A stretch of DNA of 64,000 bases from Streptomyces sp. Je 1-369 (GCF_026810505.1 NZ_CP101750.1:5947501-6011500); one strand, 5' to 3'; positions 28,525-40,702 are shown, numbered from the stretch's first letter. Notes: a model not told the origin generated them from the letters alone. Translations and numbers: made by a program.

Positions 28525-29171
28525 CAGCCCCTGAGACGGGGCGTGGCATAGCGGGCTTCCCGGGCTCTGCGGACTCCTTCCGCATCCTCCACGTCAGTAC
28601 CGGCAACGTGTGCCGCTCGCCCATCACCGAGCGGCTGACCAGACATGCCCTGGCGGACCGCCTCGGCGACCCCCTCACCGGTGGTCTGATCGTGGAGAGC
28701 GCGGGCACCTGGGGCCACGAGGGCGCCCCCATGGAGACCAACGCCGAGACGGTCCTCGCCGACTTCGGCGCGGACCCCACCGGCTTCATGGGCCGCGAGC
28801 TCCTCGACGACCACGTCATCCGCGCCGACCTGGTGCTGACCGCCACCCGCGACCACCGGGCGCAGGTCATCTCCATGGGGCACTCGGCGGGCCTGCGCAC
28901 GTTCACGCTCAAGGAGTTCACGCGGCTCGTACGGGCCATAGACATGACGACGCTGCCGGACCCGGACGGCGGAGTGGTGGAGCGGGCCCGCGCGCTGGTG
29001 CGGGCCGCCGCCGCGCTGCGCGGCTGGCTCCTCGCACCGAACGTGGAGGCCGACGAGGTGTACGACCCGTACGGGGCGCCCCTGCCGTTCTTCCGGTCGG
29101 TGGGCGACGAGATCAACCAGGCCCTCGACCCCGTGGTGACGGCGCTGACCGGGGTGCCCGCGCACATGTAG
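28521..29171 (+). CDS. Low-molecular-weight tyrosine phosphatase homologue lacking nucleophile Cys
   Basis: This 216-residue protein has the LMW-PTP fold, but the P-loop reads HVSTGNVCRSP where active enzymes have VCxGNxCRSP. The nucleophile position of Cys-X5-Arg is Ser26 (codon AGT); Arg32, the second Cys31 and the general-acid Asp182 in YDPYG remain. It is thus probably a non-catalytic, substrate-trapping form, or a hydrolase with altered chemistry. The start TTG at 28521 overlaps the tsaC stop; the first 20 residues are unconserved. The neighbours are tsaC and glyA. Sequencing error is unlikely since surrounding frame and motif are intact. Confidence 0.88.
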   Translation: MTAPETGRGIAGFPGSADSFRILHVSTGNVCRSPITERLTRHALADRLGDPLTGGLIVESAGTWGHEGAPMETNAETVLADFGADPTGFMGRELLDDHVIRADLVLTATRDHRAQVISMGHSAGLRTFTLKEFTRLVRAIDMTTLPDPDGGVVERARALVRAAAALRGWLLAPNVEADEVYDPYGAPLPFFRSVGDEINQALDPVVTALTGVPAHM

Positions 29172-29219
29172 CGGCCTACATTGGATCTGAGGTCACCCCT
29201 GCAAGGCCCGGAGCCCACG

Positions 29220-30488
29220 ATGTCGCTCAGCACGGTCAGCACCGCACCCACCGCAGCCACCGCACCCACGTCCTACACGGACCTCGAAGGGCTGCGCAGG
29301 CAGGACCCCGAGCTGGCCGAGGTCCTCGCCGCGGAGGCCGCCCGGCAGGCCGACGCGCTGCAGCTGATCGCCGCCGAGAACTTCACCTCGCCCGCCGTCC
29401 TCACCGCGCTCGGCTCGCCGCTCGCCAACAAGTACGCCGAGGGCTACCCCGGCGCCCGCCACCACGGCGGCTGCGAGCTCGTCGACATCGCCGAGCGGAT
29501 CGCCGTCGACCGGGCCAAGGCCCTGTTCGGCGCCGAGCACGCCAACGTACAGGCACACTCCGGTTCCTCCGCCGTGCTCGCCGCGTACGCCGCGCTGCTG
29601 CGCCCCGGCGACACGGTCCTCGCGATGGGCCTGCCGTACGGCGGTCACCTCACGCACGGCTCGCCCGCGAACTTCTCCGGCCGCTGGTTCGACTTCGTCG
29701 GGTACGGAGTGGACCCCGAGAGCGGCCTCATCGACTACGACCAGGTGCACGCCCTCGCCCGCTCGCACCGCCCCAAGGCCATCGTCTGCGGCTCGATCTC
29801 CTACCCCCGGCACATGGACTACGCGGCCTTCCGCGAGATCGCCGACGACGTGGGCGCGTATCTCATCGCCGACGCCGCGCACCCCATGGGCCTGATCGCC
29901 GGGGGAGCGGCGCCGAACCCCGTACCGCACGCGGACGTCGTCTGCGCCACGACGCACAAGGTCCTGCGCGGCCCGCGGGGCGGCCTCCTGCTGTGCGGGA
30001 CGGAGCTCGCGGAACGGATCGACCGCGCCGTCTTCCCGTTCACGCAGGGCGGCGCCCAGATGCACACGATCGCCGCCAAGGCCGTCGCGTTCGGCGAGGC
30101 GGCGACGCCCGCGTTCACGGCGTACGCCCATCAGGTGGTCCGCAACGCACGCATCCTGGCGGAAGCACTGGCCGCCGCAGGCTTCGCCGTCACCACCGGC
30201 GGCACGGACACCCACCTGATCCTGGCCGACCCGACCCCCCTCGGGGTGGACGCCCACACGGCCCGAGGCCGCCTCGCGGCCTCCGGCATCTTCCTCGACA
30301 CCTGCGCCCTGCCCCACGACGACACCCGCGGTCTACGGCTCGGCACGGCGGCCGTCACGACCCAGGGCATGGGCGGCCGGGAACAGGCGCGCATCGCGGG
30401 ACTCCTGGTCGAAGCGGTGCGGGAGGACACGAACGTACGAGAAGAGGTACGCGGACTGGTGGGGGGATTTCCGCCGTATCCGGCCTGA
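29220..30488 (+). CDS. glyA: Serine hydroxymethyltransferase (second type)
   Basis: This 422-residue PLP enzyme interconverts serine and glycine with tetrahydrofolate. Markers are LIAAENFTSPAVL, the PLP lysine Lys247 in TTHKVLRGPRGG, the phosphate region HSGSSAV and the C-terminal GLRLGTAAVTTQGM. It resembles the divergent GlyA2-type of Streptomyces. The start ATG at 29220 gives MSLSTVSTAPT, with an extended Thr/Ala N-terminus. Confidence 0.94.
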   Translation: MSLSTVSTAPTAATAPTSYTDLEGLRRQDPELAEVLAAEAARQADALQLIAAENFTSPAVLTALGSPLANKYAEGYPGARHHGGCELVDIAERIAVDRAKALFGAEHANVQAHSGSSAVLAAYAALLRPGDTVLAMGLPYGGHLTHGSPANFSGRWFDFVGYGVDPESGLIDYDQVHALARSHRPKAIVCGSISYPRHMDYAAFREIADDVGAYLIADAAHPMGLIAGGAAPNPVPHADVVCATTHKVLRGPRGGLLLCGTELAERIDRAVFPFTQGGAQMHTIAAKAVAFGEAATPAFTAYAHQVVRNARILAEALAAAGFAVTTGGTDTHLILADPTPLGVDAHTARGRLAASGIFLDTCALPHDDTRGLRLGTAAVTTQGMGGREQARIAGLLVEAVREDTNVREEVRGLVGGFPPYPA

Positions 30489-30618
30489 CGAGGGGCGGCC
30501 GGGTCAGAGGGCGACGGAGAGTCGTGCAACCATCGTCGCTACCCGTAAGTCCCCAACCGTATGCGCGCAAAGCTAGGGTGTGGGGCTGAGATGGCCAGCG
30601 AGACCTGTGGGGAAGCCC

Positions 30619-31932
30619 GTGCGTGAATACCTCCTGACGCTCTGCATCACGGCCGCGGTGACCTACCTGCTGACCGGCCCGGTGCGGAAGTTCGCGATCG
30701 TGGCCGGCGCCATGCCGGAGATCCGCGCTCGTGACGTGCACCGGGAGCCCACACCGCGGCTCGGCGGGATCGCGATGTTCTTCGGTCTCTGTGCGGGGCT
30801 CCTGGTCGCCGACCACCTGCCGAACCTCAACGCGGTCTTCGAGAACTCCAACGAACCGCGTGCGCTGCTCTCCGGCGCGGCGCTGATCTGGCTGATCGGC
30901 GTCCTGGACGACAAGTTCGAGATCGACGCGCTCATCAAGCTCGGCGCCCAGATGATCGCCGCGGGCGTCATGGTGATGCAGGGTCTGACGATCCTGTGGA
31001 TCCCGGTCCCCGGCGTCGGCACGGTCTCGCTCACGTCCGGGCAGGGCACGCTGCTGACGGTCGCGCTGGTCGTCATCACGATCAACGCCGTGAACTTCGT
31101 CGACGGCCTCGACGGGCTCGCCGCGGGCATGGTCTGCATCGCGTCCGCCGCGTCCTTCATGTACGCCTACCGCATCTGGTACGGCTACGGCATCGAGGCA
31201 GCCGCGCCTGCCACCCTCTTCGCCGCCATCCTCATGGGCATGTGCCTCGGCTTCCTGCCGCACAACATGCACCCCGCCCGGATCTTCATGGGCGACTCCG
31301 GCTCGATGCTCATCGGGCTCATCCTCGCGGCGGGTGCGATCTCCGTCACCGGACAGGTCGACCCCGCGACGATGAAGCTGAACTTCGGCACCGGGCGCGA
31401 CGCGACGCACGCGATGCTTCCCGTCTTCATCCCGCTCCTGATGCCGCTCACGATCATCGCGATCCCCTTCGCGGACCTGGTCCTCGCGATCGTCCGGCGC
31501 ACCTGGAACGGCAAGTCGCCCTTCGCCGCCGACCGCGGGCACCTCCACCACCGGCTCCTGGAGATCGGCCACTCGCACAGCCGCGCAGTGCTGATCATGT
31601 ACTTCTGGTCGGCGCTCATCGCCTTCGGCACCGTCGCGTACTCGGTCCACTCGACGAGCATGTGGATCCTGCTGCTGATCGTCGCGCTCAGCGCGCTGGG
31701 CCTCGTCCTGCTCCTGCTGCCGCGCTTCACCCCGCGCACCCCGCGGTGGGCCGAGGCGTTCGTGCCGCCGCGCTACCGCCGCCGCCGTGCCGCTGCCGCC
31801 GCCGAACTGGCGGCCCAGGAGGCCACACCGGCGGAAGAGGAACCTCCGGTGCCCGCGGGCGTCAACGGAGCGACCGCGATCGGCGCCCGTTCGCGCTTCC
31901 AGGAGCGGCGGGAAGCCGAGTCGTCCCGTTGA
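30619..31932 (+). CDS. Polyprenyl-phosphate glycosyl-1-phosphate transferase (WecA/TagO-like)
   Basis: This 437-residue integral membrane enzyme has about ten or eleven helices and moves a sugar-1-phosphate from UDP-sugar to undecaprenyl (or decaprenyl) phosphate, starting wall glycopolymers. Conserved cytoplasmic loops are PRLGGIAMF, GVLDDKFEID, NAVNFVDGLDGLAAG, RIFMGDSGS and the carbohydrate motif RGHLHHRL. The C-terminal 70 residues are Arg/Ala/Glu-rich. The start GTG at 30619 gives MREYLLTLC; earlier starts at 30580 and 30607 are possible. It precedes the ATP synthase operon. Confidence 0.92.
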   Translation: MREYLLTLCITAAVTYLLTGPVRKFAIVAGAMPEIRARDVHREPTPRLGGIAMFFGLCAGLLVADHLPNLNAVFENSNEPRALLSGAALIWLIGVLDDKFEIDALIKLGAQMIAAGVMVMQGLTILWIPVPGVGTVSLTSGQGTLLTVALVVITINAVNFVDGLDGLAAGMVCIASAASFMYAYRIWYGYGIEAAAPATLFAAILMGMCLGFLPHNMHPARIFMGDSGSMLIGLILAAGAISVTGQVDPATMKLNFGTGRDATHAMLPVFIPLLMPLTIIAIPFADLVLAIVRRTWNGKSPFAADRGHLHHRLLEIGHSHSRAVLIMYFWSALIAFGTVAYSVHSTSMWILLLIVALSALGLVLLLLPRFTPRTPRWAEAFVPPRYRRRRAAAAAELAAQEATPAEEEPPVPAGVNGATAIGARSRFQERREAESSR

Positions 31933-32007
31933 CGCGCGACCCGAAAGCGCTCCAATACCAGACAAATTGGCGCTCCGGATGCACAGACGCGCAGATTGCT
32001 TCTCATG

Positions 32008-32069
32008 TGTGACAGCCAGCACACCGAACAGGTAAAGACCTCATCAAATAGTTTGTGATACGGTTCACG
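32008..32069 (+). promoter_or_regulatory. Two CRP-like dyads upstream of atp operon
   Basis: TGTGA-N6-GCACA (32008-32023) and TGTGA-N6-TCACG (32054-32069) each match the CRP consensus TGTGA-N6-TCACA at nine of ten positions. They are 46 bases apart, start to start, in the 261-base region between the WecA-like gene and atpI. Streptomyces has a CRP homologue. Function is inferred. Confidence 0.5.
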
Positions 32070-32090
32070 AGATCCCGGGATAGAGCCGAA

Positions 32091-32110
32091 GGACCGTAGT
32101 GCGACGGTCC
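32091..32110 (+). promoter_or_regulatory. Small hairpin in atpI leader
   Basis: GGACCGT (32091-32097) pairs with ACGGTCC (32104-32110) around a 6-base loop, 84 bases before atpI. No T-run follows. It is probably part of the operon leader. Confidence 0.45.
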
Positions 32111-32193
32111 ATTGGCCCGAGGGACCCTCTCGACCCGGGTCTACGCTCGTCCATGACGACACCCTGCCCCCATCAGTAAGCGGAGCTGCCGCC

Positions 32194-32643
32194 ATGCCGT
32201 CTCAAGACGCCCGAAATCTCCTTCAGTCCGCCGTGCCCACGGCTGCCGTCGGCGCGATCGTCGCCGCGGTGAGCGGTGTCGTTGCCGGTGGCAAGGGGGC
32301 GATCGGAGCGGTCGTCGGCACCGCGGTCGTCATTGCCTTCATGGGGCTCGGTCTGTTCGTCCTGCAGAAGACGGCGAAATCGCTTCCACAGCTTTTTCAG
32401 GCGATGGGCATGATGCTCTACGTCGCCCAACTCTTGCTGCTCCTCGTCTTCATGGGTCTGTTCAAGGACACCACGCTCTTCAATCCGAGGGCCTTCGCCG
32501 CCGCACTCGTCGCGGCGACCATCGTGTGGATGGCCGCACAGGCGCGTGCGCACATGAAGGCGAAGATCCTTTACGTCGAACCCGACTCCGAAAGCGACTC
32601 CTCCAAGAAGGACAAGCCGGAGAAGTCGGGGTCGTCGACGTGA
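32194..32643 (+). CDS. atpI: ATP synthase protein I
   Basis: This 149-residue membrane protein has four hydrophobic helices (about 10-30, 37-58, 70-92, 100-118) and a charged Ser/Lys/Glu tail. AtpI assists assembly of the c-ring and may help Mg2+ uptake. It heads the atpIBEFHAGDC operon with about 230 bases before atpB. Confidence 0.9.
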   Translation: MPSQDARNLLQSAVPTAAVGAIVAAVSGVVAGGKGAIGAVVGTAVVIAFMGLGLFVLQKTAKSLPQLFQAMGMMLYVAQLLLLLVFMGLFKDTTLFNPRAFAAALVAATIVWMAAQARAHMKAKILYVEPDSESDSSKKDKPEKSGSST

Positions 32644-32871
32644 AGGGTAGGGGCGGGATAAATGGCCGTTCGAGATGCTGCTATCGTCCGGTGCCAACTG
32701 CGGCACTGCGGGCGCGGGCATCTGAGCTGACGCCTGCACAATCGCGAGGCTCGATGCCTGAACGCCGCTCACACTTCCGAAACACCAGTCCGGTGCCGAC
32801 CCGCGGCCGCGCGCCGCGCCGACACGACAACGAGGTTGCCGTACCTATGCGTCACGCCGAAGGAGCCCGCG

Positions 32872-33690
32872 GTGAGTGCTGACCAAACTGAGCTCGCCTT
32901 TGACTGGAGCTGTCGGATCATGTCCGACAACGGCTGTGGCTTCCCGGCTCCGGGCCTGCACTCGTTCCTTTTCAAGCCGATCTTCACCGTCGGCGGGTTC
33001 GAGTTCAACAAGGTCATGCTGCTCGCCCTGCTGACCACGCTCGTCGTCGTCACCTTCTTCTACGTGGCGTTCGGCAAGGCCAAGTTGGTCCCGGGCAAGC
33101 TGCAGATGATGGGCGAGGCAGGCTACGACTTCGTACGCCGCGGGATCGTCTACGAGACGATGGGCAAGAAGGACGGCGAGAAGTACGTCCCGCTCATGGT
33201 CTCGCTGTTCTTCTTTATCTGGATCATGAACATCTGGTCCGTGATCCCGCTGACCCAGTTCCCGGTCTCGTCGATCATCGCCTACCCGGCGGTGCTCGCG
33301 GCGGTCGTCTACTTGGTCTGGGTGCCTCTCACCTTCAAGAAGCACGGCTTCGTGGGCGGCTGGAAGAACATCACCGGGTTCGACAACTCGCTCGGCCCGA
33401 TCAAGTGGCTCGTGTCGTTCATCGAGTTCTTCTCGAACCTGCTGGTGCGCCCCTTCACGCATGCCGTGCGACTCTTCGCCAACATGTTCGCCGGTCACCT
33501 GATGCTGGTGATGTTCACCGTCGCCTCCTGGTACCTGCTGAACAGCTGGTTGATCCCGGCCGCCGGTGTCTCCTTCGTGATGACCATGGCCATGATCCTC
33601 TTCGAGCTTTTCGTGCAGGCCGTTCAGGCGTACGTCTTCGTGCTCCTGGCCTGCTCGTACATCCAGGGCGCTCTCGCCAAGCACCACTGA
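32872..33690 (+). CDS. atpB: ATP synthase subunit a
   Basis: This 272-residue Fo subunit forms the proton half-channels. Six or so helices are visible; the essential Arg is in RPFTHAVRLFANMFAGH, and the C-terminal ELFVQAVQAYVFVLL completes the channel. The start GTG at 32872 follows AAGGAG by 6 bases and gives MSADQTELAFDW; the longer frame to 32836 lacks a site. Confidence 0.97.
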   Translation: MSADQTELAFDWSCRIMSDNGCGFPAPGLHSFLFKPIFTVGGFEFNKVMLLALLTTLVVVTFFYVAFGKAKLVPGKLQMMGEAGYDFVRRGIVYETMGKKDGEKYVPLMVSLFFFIWIMNIWSVIPLTQFPVSSIIAYPAVLAAVVYLVWVPLTFKKHGFVGGWKNITGFDNSLGPIKWLVSFIEFFSNLLVRPFTHAVRLFANMFAGHLMLVMFTVASWYLLNSWLIPAAGVSFVMTMAMILFELFVQAVQAYVFVLLACSYIQGALAKHH

Positions 33691-33710
33691 GCCCCTCCGC
33701 AACCCCCTAA

Positions 33711-34007
<297 letters not shown>

Positions 34008-34048
34008 TCGCCAGAGACGATTAGTACCGTTCGACGAAAGGCAATGAT

Positions 34049-34603
34049 GTGATCGCCAACCTGGTACAGCTGGCGGCCGAGCACTCGGAGGAGCAGAACC
34101 CGCTCATTCCGCCCGGTCCTGAGCTGCTCGTCGGCGCCATCGCCTTCGCCATCGTCTTCTTCTTCTTCTGGAAGAAGCTCCTCCCGAACATCAACAAGGT
34201 TCTGGAAGAGCGCCGGGAGGCGATCGAAGGCGGTATCGAGAAGGCCGAGGCCGCTCAGACCGAGGCCCAGAGCGTTCTTGAGCAGTACAAGGCTCAGCTC
34301 GCCGAGGCCCGGCACGAGGCCGCGCGTCTGCGCCAGGAGGCGCAGGAGCAGGGCGCCACGCTCATCGCCGAGATGCGGGCCGAGGGCCAGCGTCAGCGCG
34401 AGGAGATCGTCGCCGCGGGCCACACGCAGATCGAGGCCGACCGCAAGGCCGCCGCGCAGTCGCTGCGTCAGGACGTGGGCCAGCTGGCCACCGACCTGGC
34501 GGGCAAGCTCGTCGGCGAGTCCCTTGAGGACCACGCCCGGCAGAGCCGCACGATCGACCGCTTCCTCGACGAGCTGGAGCAGAAGGCCGAGGCTGCTCGA
34601 TGA
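34049..34603 (+). CDS. atpF: ATP synthase subunit b
   Basis: This 184-residue stator subunit has one N-terminal transmembrane helix (about 25-45, AIAFAIVFFFFWKK) and a long Glu/Ala/Arg coiled coil to the end. It starts GTG after GAAAGGCAATGAT. Its stop TGA overlaps the atpH ATG (ATGA). Confidence 0.97.
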   Translation: MIANLVQLAAEHSEEQNPLIPPGPELLVGAIAFAIVFFFFWKKLLPNINKVLEERREAIEGGIEKAEAAQTEAQSVLEQYKAQLAEARHEAARLRQEAQEQGATLIAEMRAEGQRQREEIVAAGHTQIEADRKAAAQSLRQDVGQLATDLAGKLVGESLEDHARQSRTIDRFLDELEQKAEAAR

Positions 34604-35424
34604 CAGCGCACGGAGCTAGCCGCGAGGCCCTGGCCGCCGCGCGCGAGCGCCTCGACGCGCTGACGGACAGCACCTCGGTCGACGCGGAGCGGCTCGCGGA
34701 CGAGCTCGCCGCGGTCACCGCGCTGTTCAGCCGTGAGGTGTCGCTGCGTCGGGTCCTGACCGACCCGGCGCAGTCCGGTGAGGCCAAGGCCGAGCTCGCG
34801 GGACGTCTGCTCTCCGGACAGGTGGGCGGCGAGACCGCCGACCTGGTCGCCGGAATGGTGCGCTCGCGCTGGTCGCAGTCGCGTGACCTGGTGGACGCCC
34901 TCGAGGAGCTCGCCGACCTCGCCGACCTGACCGGTGCGCAGAAGGCCGGCGCCCTGGACAACGTCGAGGACGAGCTCTTCCGGTTCAGCCGGATCGTCTC
35001 GTCCAACACCGCGCTGCGTGCCGCGCTGACCGACCGCGCCGCGACCGGCACGGCCAAGAGCGAGCTGCTGCGCAGCCTGCTCGGCGGCCGCGCCGAGGAC
35101 GTCACGGAGCGTCTCGTCGAGCGCCTCGTGACCGCGCCGCGTGGACGTAGCCTGGAAGAGGGCATCGTGTCCCTCTCCAAGCTGGCCGCCGACCGCCGCA
35201 ACCGGATGGTCGCCGTCGTCACTTCCGCTGTTCCGCTCTCGGACCGGCAGAAGGAGCGTCTCGGCGCCGCCCTGGCCAAGGTGTACGGACGCCCGATGCA
35301 CCTGAACCTCGACGTGGACCCCGGGGTCCTCGGCGGGATCACGGTCCAGGTGGGCGACGAGGTCATCAACGGCTCCATCGCGGACCGCATCGAGGAAGTC
35401 GGCCGCCGCGTGGCCGGCCAGTAA
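34600..35424 (+). CDS. atpH: ATP synthase subunit delta
   Basis: This 274-residue stator protein links subunit b to F1. It is longer than the usual 180 residues, as in other actinobacteria, with an extended N-terminal helical part. The C-terminal domain DVDPGVLGGITVQVGDEVINGSI is the conserved beta segment. It is coupled to atpF by ATGA overlap. Confidence 0.96.
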   Translation: MTAHGASREALAAARERLDALTDSTSVDAERLADELAAVTALFSREVSLRRVLTDPAQSGEAKAELAGRLLSGQVGGETADLVAGMVRSRWSQSRDLVDALEELADLADLTGAQKAGALDNVEDELFRFSRIVSSNTALRAALTDRAATGTAKSELLRSLLGGRAEDVTERLVERLVTAPRGRSLEEGIVSLSKLAADRRNRMVAVVTSAVPLSDRQKERLGAALAKVYGRPMHLNLDVDPGVLGGITVQVGDEVINGSIADRIEEVGRRVAGQ

Positions 35425-35456
35425 AGCAAAGCAACAAAGCACGACCTACGGCCCTA

Positions 35457-35521
35457 GTTGGGCCGTGCAGAGGATTCCTGGGGGCTGACCCCAGACCCCC
35501 CAAGAAAACTTCGGGCCCAAC
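35457..35521 (+). repeat. Intergenic palindromic element before atpA
   Basis: GTTGGGCC (35457-35464) pairs with GGCCCAAC (35514-35521), enclosing a second hairpin CTGGGG/CCCCAG (35478-35494). The motif CTGGGG...CCCCAGACCCC resembles, from memory, a palindromic element common between Streptomyces genes. It ends 4 bases before the AAGGAG region (35522-) of atpA. Confidence 0.6.
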
Positions 35522-35541
35522 AAGGAGAGCAGGGAACCCAG

Positions 35542-37131
35542 ATGGCGGAGCTCACGATCCGGCCGGAGGAGATCCGGGACGCGCTGGAGAACTTTGTCCA
35601 GGCGTACAAGCCGGACGCGGCCTCGCGCGAGGAGGTCGGTACGGTCACCCTTGCCGGCGACGGCATCGCGAAGGTCGAGGGCCTGCCCTCGGCCATGGCC
35701 AACGAGCTGCTGAAGTTCGAGGACGGGACCCTCGGTCTCGCGCTGAACCTGGAAGAGCGCGAGATCGGTTCGATCGTCCTCGGTGAGTTCAGCGGTATCG
35801 AGGAAGGCCAGTCGGTCACCCGCACCGGCGAGGTGCTGTCGGTCGCCGTGGGCGAGGGCTACCTCGGCCGCGTCGTCGACCCGCTCGGCAACCCGATCGA
35901 CGGCCTCGGCGAGATCGAGACCAGCGGTCGTCGTGCCCTTGAGCTGCAGGCCCCCACGGTCATGCAGCGCAAGTCGGTGCACGAGCCGATGGAGACCGGC
36001 TACAAGGCCGTCGACGCGATGACCCCGATCGGCCGCGGCCAGCGTCAGCTGATCATTGGTGACCGCCAGACCGGCAAGACCGCCCTGGCCGTCGACACGA
36101 TCATCAACCAGCGCGAGAACTGGCGCTCGGGCGACGTGAACAAGCAGGTGCGCTGCATCTACGTCGCCATCGGTCAGAAGGGTTCCACCATCGCCTCCGT
36201 GCGCGGTGCCCTCGAAGAGGCCGGCGCGCTGGAGTACACGACCATCGTCGCCGCCCCGGCGTCCGACCCGGCGGGCTTCAAGTACCTGGCGCCCTACACC
36301 GGCTCGGCCATCGGCCAGCAGTGGATGTACGAGGGCAAGCACGTCCTCATCGTCTTCGACGACCTCTCGAAGCAGGCCGACGCCTACCGCGCCGTGTCCC
36401 TGCTGCTCCGCCGCCCGCCGGGGCGCGAGGCCTACCCGGGTGACGTCTTCTACCTGCACTCGCGTCTGCTCGAGCGCTGCGCGAAGCTCTCGGACGAGCT
36501 GGGCAAGGGCTCGATGACCGGTCTGCCGATCGTCGAGACGAAGGCGAACGACGTGTCGGCGTTCATCCCGACCAACGTCATCTCCATCACCGACGGCCAG
36601 TGCTTCCTGGAGTCGGACCTCTTCAACGCCGGTCAGCGCCCCGCGCTGAACGTCGGTATCTCCGTCTCCCGTGTCGGTGGTTCCGCGCAGCACAAGGCGA
36701 TGAAGCAGGTCTCGGGCCGCCTCCGCGTGGACCTCGCCCAGTTCCGTGAGCTCGAGGCGTTCGCCGCCTTCGGTTCCGACCTGGACGCCGCGTCGAAGGC
36801 CCAGCTCGAGCGCGGCCAGCGCATGGTCGAGCTGCTCAAGCAGCCGCAGTACGAGCCGATGGCGACCGAGAACCAGGTCGTCTCCGTGTGGGCCGGTACC
36901 ACCGGTCGCATGGACGACGTGCCGGTCGTCGACATCCGTCGCTTCGAGAGCGAGCTCCTCTCCTACCTGCACCAGGGTGAGAAGGGCCTCATGACCTCCA
37001 TCAAGGAGGGCGGCAAGATGTCGGACGACACGCTGCAGGCCGTCGGCGACGCCATCGAGAAGTTCAAGAAGCAGTTCAAGACCTCGGACGGGAAGCTTCT
37101 CGGCGAGGACGCCCCCGCCGCTGCCAAGTGA
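35542..37131 (+). CDS. atpA: ATP synthase subunit alpha
   Basis: This 529-residue non-catalytic F1 subunit has Walker [10 protein letters not shown], the beta-barrel start [12 protein letters not shown] and the conserved AIGQKGSTI. The C-terminus continues past the usual end with an Ala-rich tail. The start ATG at 35542 ([11 protein letters not shown]) follows AAGGAGAGCAGGGAA; upstream sequence in frame is a palindromic repeat, not coding. Confidence 0.98.
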   Translation: MAELTIRPEEIRDALENFVQAYKPDAASREEVGTVTLAGDGIAKVEGLPSAMANELLKFEDGTLGLALNLEEREIGSIVLGEFSGIEEGQSVTRTGEVLSVAVGEGYLGRVVDPLGNPIDGLGEIETSGRRALELQAPTVMQRKSVHEPMETGYKAVDAMTPIGRGQRQLIIGDRQTGKTALAVDTIINQRENWRSGDVNKQVRCIYVAIGQKGSTIASVRGALEEAGALEYTTIVAAPASDPAGFKYLAPYTGSAIGQQWMYEGKHVLIVFDDLSKQADAYRAVSLLLRRPPGREAYPGDVFYLHSRLLERCAKLSDELGKGSMTGLPIVETKANDVSAFIPTNVISITDGQCFLESDLFNAGQRPALNVGISVSRVGGSAQHKAMKQVSGRLRVDLAQFRELEAFAAFGSDLDAASKAQLERGQRMVELLKQPQYEPMATENQVVSVWAGTTGRMDDVPVVDIRRFESELLSYLHQGEKGLMTSIKEGGKMSDDTLQAVGDAIEKFKKQFKTSDGKLLGEDAPAAAK

Positions 37132-37152
37132 CGTAAGGAAGGGACCTGACTC

Positions 37153-39515
<2,363 letters not shown>

Positions 39516-39531
39516 GCTCTGCAGCTCGATC

Positions 39532-39583
39532 CGGAGAGGGGCGGGGAGCACCCCGCGCAGGGGCAGTGTCCCGCCCCTCTCCG
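39532..39583 (+). promoter_or_regulatory. Hairpin between atpD and atpC
   Basis: CGGAGAGGGGCGG (39532-39544) pairs with CCGCCCCTCTCCG (39571-39583), 13 bp, with an inner CCCC/GGGG hairpin. No T-run follows. Within the operon it may partly terminate transcription or protect the atpD 3' end. Confidence 0.7.
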
Positions 39584-39648
39584 TACGCCCACTAGAATTT
39601 GACCCAACACCCGGCTGAACCGCCGGGTGGTGACCCGAGGAGCCACCC

Positions 39649-40023
39649 TTGGCTGCTGAGCTGCATGTCGAGCTGGTCGCAGCGGACCGCAGTGTCTGGT
39701 CCGGTGAGGCCACCCTGGTCGTCGCGCGCACCACGTCCGGCGACATCGGCGTCATGCCCGGTCACCAGCCGCTGCTCGGTGTGCTGGAATCGGGCCCGGT
39801 GACCATTCGTACGAGTGACGGCGGCACGGTCGTGGCCGCTGTCCACGGAGGATTCATCTCCTTCGCGGACGACAAGCTGTCGCTGCTGGCCGAGATCGCG
39901 GAGCTGTCCGACGAGATCGACGTCCAGCGTGCGGAGCGGGCGCTGGAGCGCGCGAAGGGCGAGGCCGACGCCTCGGCCGAGCGTCGCGCCGACGTCCGAC
40001 TGCGTGCGGTGGCGACGCGCTGA
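39649..40023 (+). CDS. atpC: ATP synthase subunit epsilon
   Basis: This 124-residue regulatory F1 subunit has an N-terminal beta sandwich (HVELVAADRSVWSGEA, MPGHQPLLGVL) and a short C-terminal helical part. The start is TTG at 39649, preceded by GAGGAG at 6 bases. A weaker codon plus the upstream hairpin suggests lower output than atpD, fitting its 1:3 ratio. Confidence 0.96.
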   Translation: MAAELHVELVAADRSVWSGEATLVVARTTSGDIGVMPGHQPLLGVLESGPVTIRTSDGGTVVAAVHGGFISFADDKLSLLAEIAELSDEIDVQRAERALERAKGEADASAERRADVRLRAVATR

Positions 40024-40046
40024 CCCCAGCGCGCGGCGTAACGTGA

Positions 40047-40095
40047 CTCAGCCGCGGCCAGGTCCGGGAACAATCCGGACCGGGTCGCGGCTGAG
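40047..40095 (+). terminator. Terminator-like hairpin after atpC
   Basis: CTCAGCCGCG (40047-40056) pairs with CGCGGCTGAG (40086-40095), with an inner GTCCGG/CCGGAC (40062-40080). No T-run follows, as is common for Streptomyces. It probably ends the atp operon. Confidence 0.75.
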
Positions 40096-40167
40096 GCAAT
40101 GCGGGTGCAATGTATTGGTCCGTTGTCGGCCCTTCGGCCGACGGTAGAGGCGAGGAGGTCGGTGCCG

Positions 40168-40617
40168 ATGATCCTCACTCTGCTCGTGTGCGGACTAGCT
40201 TTGATCGTGCTGGTGTTGGTGGGGCTCTTCGTCTTCGGCCTGCGGCGCCGGCTCATCCAGCGCTCCGGCGGCACGTTCGACTGCAGCCTGCGGTGGGACG
40301 CCCCCGAGAAGGGCGACACCTCCGGCAAAGGCTGGGGGTACGGGGTCGCCCGCTACAACGGTGACCGCGTCGAGTGGTTCCGCGTCTTCTCCTACGCTCC
40401 CCGGCCGCGCCGGGTTCTCGAGCGCTCCGCCATCGAGGTCGTGGACCGCCGCGCCCCGGACGGCGAGGAGGAGCTCGCCCTGCTCTCCGACGCGATCGTC
40501 CTTGGCTGCCTGCACCGCGGCACCCGCCTGGAACTGGCGATGAGCGAGGACGCCCTGACGGGTTTCCTGGCGTGGCTGGAAGCGGCCCCGCCGGGCCAGA
40601 GAGTGAATGTGGCCTAG
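40168..40617 (+). CDS. DUF2550 membrane protein
   Basis: This 149-residue protein has one N-terminal helix (about 2-24), then FGLRRRLIQRSGGTFDCSLRW, the hallmark of the actinobacterial DUF2550 family, and a cytoplasmic beta domain. The family is a constant neighbour of atpC in actinobacteria; its role is unknown. ATG 40168 was chosen because AGGAGG (40153-40158) is 9 bases upstream; a GTG at 40162 is too close to it. Confidence 0.9.
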   Translation: MILTLLVCGLALIVLVLVGLFVFGLRRRLIQRSGGTFDCSLRWDAPEKGDTSGKGWGYGVARYNGDRVEWFRVFSYAPRPRRVLERSAIEVVDRRAPDGEEELALLSDAIVLGCLHRGTRLELAMSEDALTGFLAWLEAAPPGQRVNVA

Positions 40618-40702
40618 TACGAGAGTTCGTACGGCATGAAGAAGCCGGGAAGACAGGGGGCGTTCCTGTCTTCCCGGCTTCGTCTTGGGGGGACGGCGCG
40701 TA

